Assembly: GCA_041859945.1 (NCBI GenBank)
Contig: JBFLGC010000057.1
Location: forward strand, 1-16,708
Direction: 5' to 3'
DNA length: 16,708 bases
Source of the DNA: Tetragenococcus sp041859945
GTDB taxonomy: Bacteria; Bacillota; Bacilli; Lactobacillales; Enterococcaceae
In this document: piece after piece, positions 14,913 through 16,708 of the stretch
How the letters are laid out: each line of letters begins with the position of its first letter
Position numbering within the stretch: the stretch's first letter is position 1
The notes under the pieces: model-generated
The model's input: only the letters and a program-made list of their open reading frames with translations
Told to the model about the DNA's origin: nothing
The model's database searches: none
Program-made: the position numbers and the translations under genes

Positions 14913-16304
14913 CTAGTCATTTCCGGCAATCACTGCATTGGCATCATTTAATTGTTCGCGATCCAGCTCATGCAGTTTGGCGCTAGTCACCACACCGGCC
15001 ACCATGCTGTCATTGACATTGACCAAAGTTCGCATCATGTCGATCAAGGGTTCTACTGAAATGACCAAGCCAACGATCGTGATCGGTAAATTCATCGATC
15101 CCAAAACGATCAAAGAAGCAAAGGTCGCACCACCACCAACACCGGCCACACCAAAAGAACTGATAGTGACTACGACGATCAAAGAAAGGACAAATTGCCA
15201 AGTAAAGATATCGATCCCTACTGTAGGCGCGACGATCGTAGCTAACATTGCTGGGTAAAGACCGGCACAACCATTTTGCCCAATCGATATCCCGAAACTG
15301 CCCGCAAAGTTAGCAGTAGCCTCATCGACACCTAGAGCTTTGGTTTGTGTTTCCAGATTCATAGGTAAAGATCCCGCACTCGAACGTGACGTAAAAGCGA
15401 AACTTAAAACTGGCAAGGCCTTTTTAAAATAAGTGATTGGATTGACCTTGGCAGTCATCAGAATGAGCGAATGAATGCCCAACACCAAAAATAGGCCTAC
15501 GTAAGAAGCAATGATAAATACCCCTAAATTCAAGATCGCTTTAAAATCACTGGTCGCTAATACCTTAGTCATCAAAGCAAATACGCCATATGGAGTCAGA
15601 CGTAACACTAAAGTCACGATACGCATGACGATCTTATATAAACTTTCAATCAGCTTATGAAATACTTCAGCCTCTTCAGGAGCTTTGCGTTTGACACCCA
15701 GATAAGCTGCGCCCACAAAAGCTGAAAAGATCACGACCCCGATCGTACTGGTCGAACGCAAGCCAGCAAAGTCAGCAAATACATTCGTTGGGATGAATGA
15801 AAGGATCTGTTGTGGAATCGATAAATTTTCTACCGACGTTTGCTTTTCAGTGATTTCGGCTATTCGTGCCGTCTCAGCTGCCCCTTGGGTGAAAGTAGCC
15901 CCATCTAAATTGAATAACATGACCATTAAAATACCAATAAAAGCTGCAATAGCTGTCGTACCTAACAAAATCGCTAAAACATTGACGCTGATCTTCCCGA
16001 TTTTTGAACTTTCCGTCATGCGCGTAAATGCGCCAACGATAGAAACAAAAACAAGAGGCATAATAAGCATTTGTAACAGTCCTACATAGCCGCTTCCAAC
16101 GATTGCGATCCAGTCCAAAGCTTGTGTCACCACTTGATGTTCGATCCCAAAGATCAATTGTAAAAGACCACCAAAAAGGATCCCCGCAAACAGTCCTGTA
16201 AAAACGCGAGTTGAAAACTTAACATGTTTTTTTTGCATACGATAAAAAGCATACAAAACACCGATAAATATGGCAATAACAATAATAGTGAGCAGATTTG
16301 TCAT
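14913..16304 (-). CDS. tcyP: L-cystine symporter, TcyP family
   Basis: This is a sodium/proton-coupled dicarboxylate/amino acid symporter family protein; TcyP members import L-cystine. It has 463 residues, the same length class as B. subtilis TcyP. It starts with a hydrophobic segment (MTNLLTIIVIAIFIGVLYAF), then basic residues, then multiple membrane helices (for example VFTGLFAGILFGGLLQLIFG and LLQMLIMPLVFVSIVGAF). The substrate-binding hairpin shows FTSRSSAGSLPMNLETQ, followed by GSFGISIGQNGCAGLYPAML and the glycine-rich FGVAGVGGGATF. The ATG at 16304 follows AAGGAGG by about 8 bases. It has a good promoter and a leader of about 125 bases. It belongs to the same superfamily as the adjacent broken sstT but is clearly a different subfamily. 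Cystine as substrate is inferred from family. Confidence 0.92.
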   Translation of the reverse strand: MTNLLTIIVIAIFIGVLYAFYRMQKKHVKFSTRVFTGLFAGILFGGLLQLIFGIEHQVVTQALDWIAIVGSGYVGLLQMLIMPLVFVSIVGAFTRMTESSKIGKISVNVLAILLGTTAIAAFIGILMVMLFNLDGATFTQGAAETARIAEITEKQTSVENLSIPQQILSFIPTNVFADFAGLRSTSTIGVVIFSAFVGAAYLGVKRKAPEEAEVFHKLIESLYKIVMRIVTLVLRLTPYGVFALMTKVLATSDFKAILNLGVFIIASYVGLFLVLGIHSLILMTAKVNPITYFKKALPVLSFAFTSRSSAGSLPMNLETQTKALGVDEATANFAGSFGISIGQNGCAGLYPAMLATIVAPTVGIDIFTWQFVLSLIVVVTISSFGVAGVGGGATFASLIVLGSMNLPITIVGLVISVEPLIDMMRTLVNVNDSMVAGVVTSAKLHELDREQLNDANAVIAGND

Positions 16305-16391
16305 TTAAAATCCTCCTTAAATATTTTCACGCTTAGAATGACAAGTCCGTCAATGGAAGTAAAGGTTCCTAGTGACCATTCTTCAACAGTT

Positions 16392-16429
16392 CACTCTAAT
16401 GAAAAATGCGTGTGAAAGATTCATTAGTG
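16392..16429 (-). promoter_or_regulatory. Hairpin in the tcyP leader
   Basis: On the minus strand CACTAATGAA (16429-16420) pairs with TTCATTAGAGTG (16403-16392) except for a 2-base bulge. It lies within the first 40 bases of the predicted transcript. It does not match S-box or T-box features that I could recognise. Confidence 0.35.
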
Positions 16430-16437
16430 ACATTTTC

Positions 16438-16466
16438 ATTATAAAGGAGACCGCTACATTTGTCCA
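16438..16466 (-). promoter_or_regulatory. Promoter of tcyP
   Basis: Minus strand: TGGACA (16466-16461), 17-base spacer, perfect TATAAT (16443-16438). The transcript would start near 16431, leaving a leader of about 127 bases. Confidence 0.75.
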
Positions 16467-16484
16467 CAAATCGAGCACAAATGT
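16456..16484. promoter_or_regulatory. Inverted repeat overlapping the tcyP -35 box (possible operator)
   Basis: ACATTTGT (16456-16463) and ACAAATGT (16477-16484) are perfect 8-base inverted repeats with a 13-base gap; half-site centres are two helical turns apart. One arm overlaps the -35 hexamer, as expected for a repressor or activator site. The regulator is unknown; a sulfur-responsive factor would fit the gene, but I do not recognise a CymR box. Confidence 0.45.
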
Positions 16485-16556
16485 AAATGATACAATTCAC
16501 GGTCGATCTAGAGCTACACTTTCACGTTTGTGTCTGCTACTGTCTGCCGTGGGACC

Positions 16557-16580
16557 GACTTGAGCCTAAAGTCTCAAGTC
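16557..16580. other. Hairpin between the right-edge gene and tcyP
   Basis: GACTTGAG (16557-16564) and CTCAAGTC (16573-16580) form a perfect 8-base-pair stem with an 8-base loop. No T-run follows in either direction. It lies just downstream of the larger hairpin at 16594-16627, in a gene-free stretch (16305-16616) that otherwise holds the tcyP promoter. Confidence 0.4.
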
Positions 16581-16593
16581 TGCCAAGCTTCAA

Positions 16594-16627
16594 ACGGAGA
16601 CTAAACGCTAAAGCGTTTAGTCTCCGT
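16594..16627 (-). terminator. Long perfect hairpin spanning the stop codon of the right-edge gene (probable terminator)
   Basis: ACGGAGACTAAACGCT (16594-16609) and AGCGTTTAGTCTCCGT (16612-16627) form a perfect 16-base-pair stem with a 2-base spacer. The TAA of the leftward gene (16617-16619) is within the stem. The transcript then reads TTTGAAGC, a weak U-tail, so termination may be inefficient or the hairpin may protect the mRNA 3' end. Confidence 0.6.
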
Positions 16628-16708
16628 AATTCACATTGACTCCTTTTTCACGGCGACGTCGCAGCCACATTCGTTTCGTTTCGCTAATAATCATCAGTAG
16701 AAACTCAT
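16617..16708 (-). CDS. 3' end of an unidentified leftward gene (partial, enters from the right edge)
   Basis: The minus strand is open from the edge to a TAA at 16617-16619, giving 29 residues ending in RMWLRRRREKGVNVNYGD, preceded by the hydrophobic LLMII. The very basic RRRR stretch, the coding-like composition and a strong hairpin at the stop support a real gene. A cytoplasmic tail after a membrane segment is conceivable. I do not recognise the family. Confidence 0.5.
   Translation of the reverse strand, partial: EFLLMIISETKRMWLRRRREKGVNVNYGD

Noticed and set aside
16372..16563. 63-codon rightward ORF upstream of tcyP
   Set aside because: It has a GTG start without a good ribosome site, overlaps the leftward tcyP promoter and leader, and is unlike any family I recognise.

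Overview
The window looks like chromosomal DNA of a low-GC Gram-positive bacterium, most likely an Enterococcus or close relative. The evidence is the gene set (ezrA next to nifS-thiI, a rhodanese-less ThiI, a YdaT-like stress protein, a FatA-type acyl-ACP thioesterase, TcyP), strong AGGAGG ribosome sites, one TTG start, and TTGACA/TATAAT-like promoters. Genus is an inference from family resemblance; no rRNA or tRNA is present to fix it.

Layout. Positions 1-50 hold the first 16 codons of a leftward gene running off the window, followed by an AT-rich gap. Positions 332-4564 hold leftward nifS-thiI (cysteine desulfurase and 4-thiouridine/thiazole sulfurtransferase) behind ezrA (septation ring regulator); the ezrA terminator abuts the nifS promoter. 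At 4565-5053 is a divergent intergenic region with the ezrA promoter, a small ORF remnant and a hairpin against the ribosome site of a rightward aspartokinase (5054-6403). A GC-rich convergent terminator separates it from a leftward OppA-type lipoprotein (6440-8113). A rightward YdaT-like gene (8353-8808) shares a two-way terminator with a leftward operon read as DUF72 protein, Cof-type HAD phosphatase, MazG/PRA-PH-like protein (11048 to 8830). A 376-bp gap carries an array of 41-bp tandem repeats upstream of rightward type I asparaginase (11487-12455). Leftward genes then follow: acyl-ACP thioesterase, a broken sstT, tcyP, and the last 30 codons of a gene entering from the right edge.

How the genes relate. 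NifS supplies persulfide sulfur to ThiI. Several loci concern amino acids: aspartokinase, asparaginase, a peptide-binding lipoprotein, a serine/threonine symporter (now broken) and a cystine symporter. The remainder is housekeeping.

Most notable observations: (1) sstT is disrupted by a 67-bp tandem duplication whose upstream copy differs from the functional copy at 12 sites, all transversions and all to A or T, creating both a stop and a frameshift; (2) a four-unit array of 41-bp repeats, each with an invariant 13-base core containing the palindrome GTATTCAATAC, lies between the divergent DUF72 and asparaginase genes. I did not find a convincing new multi-gene system such as a defence island; the remaining content is ordinary core genome.
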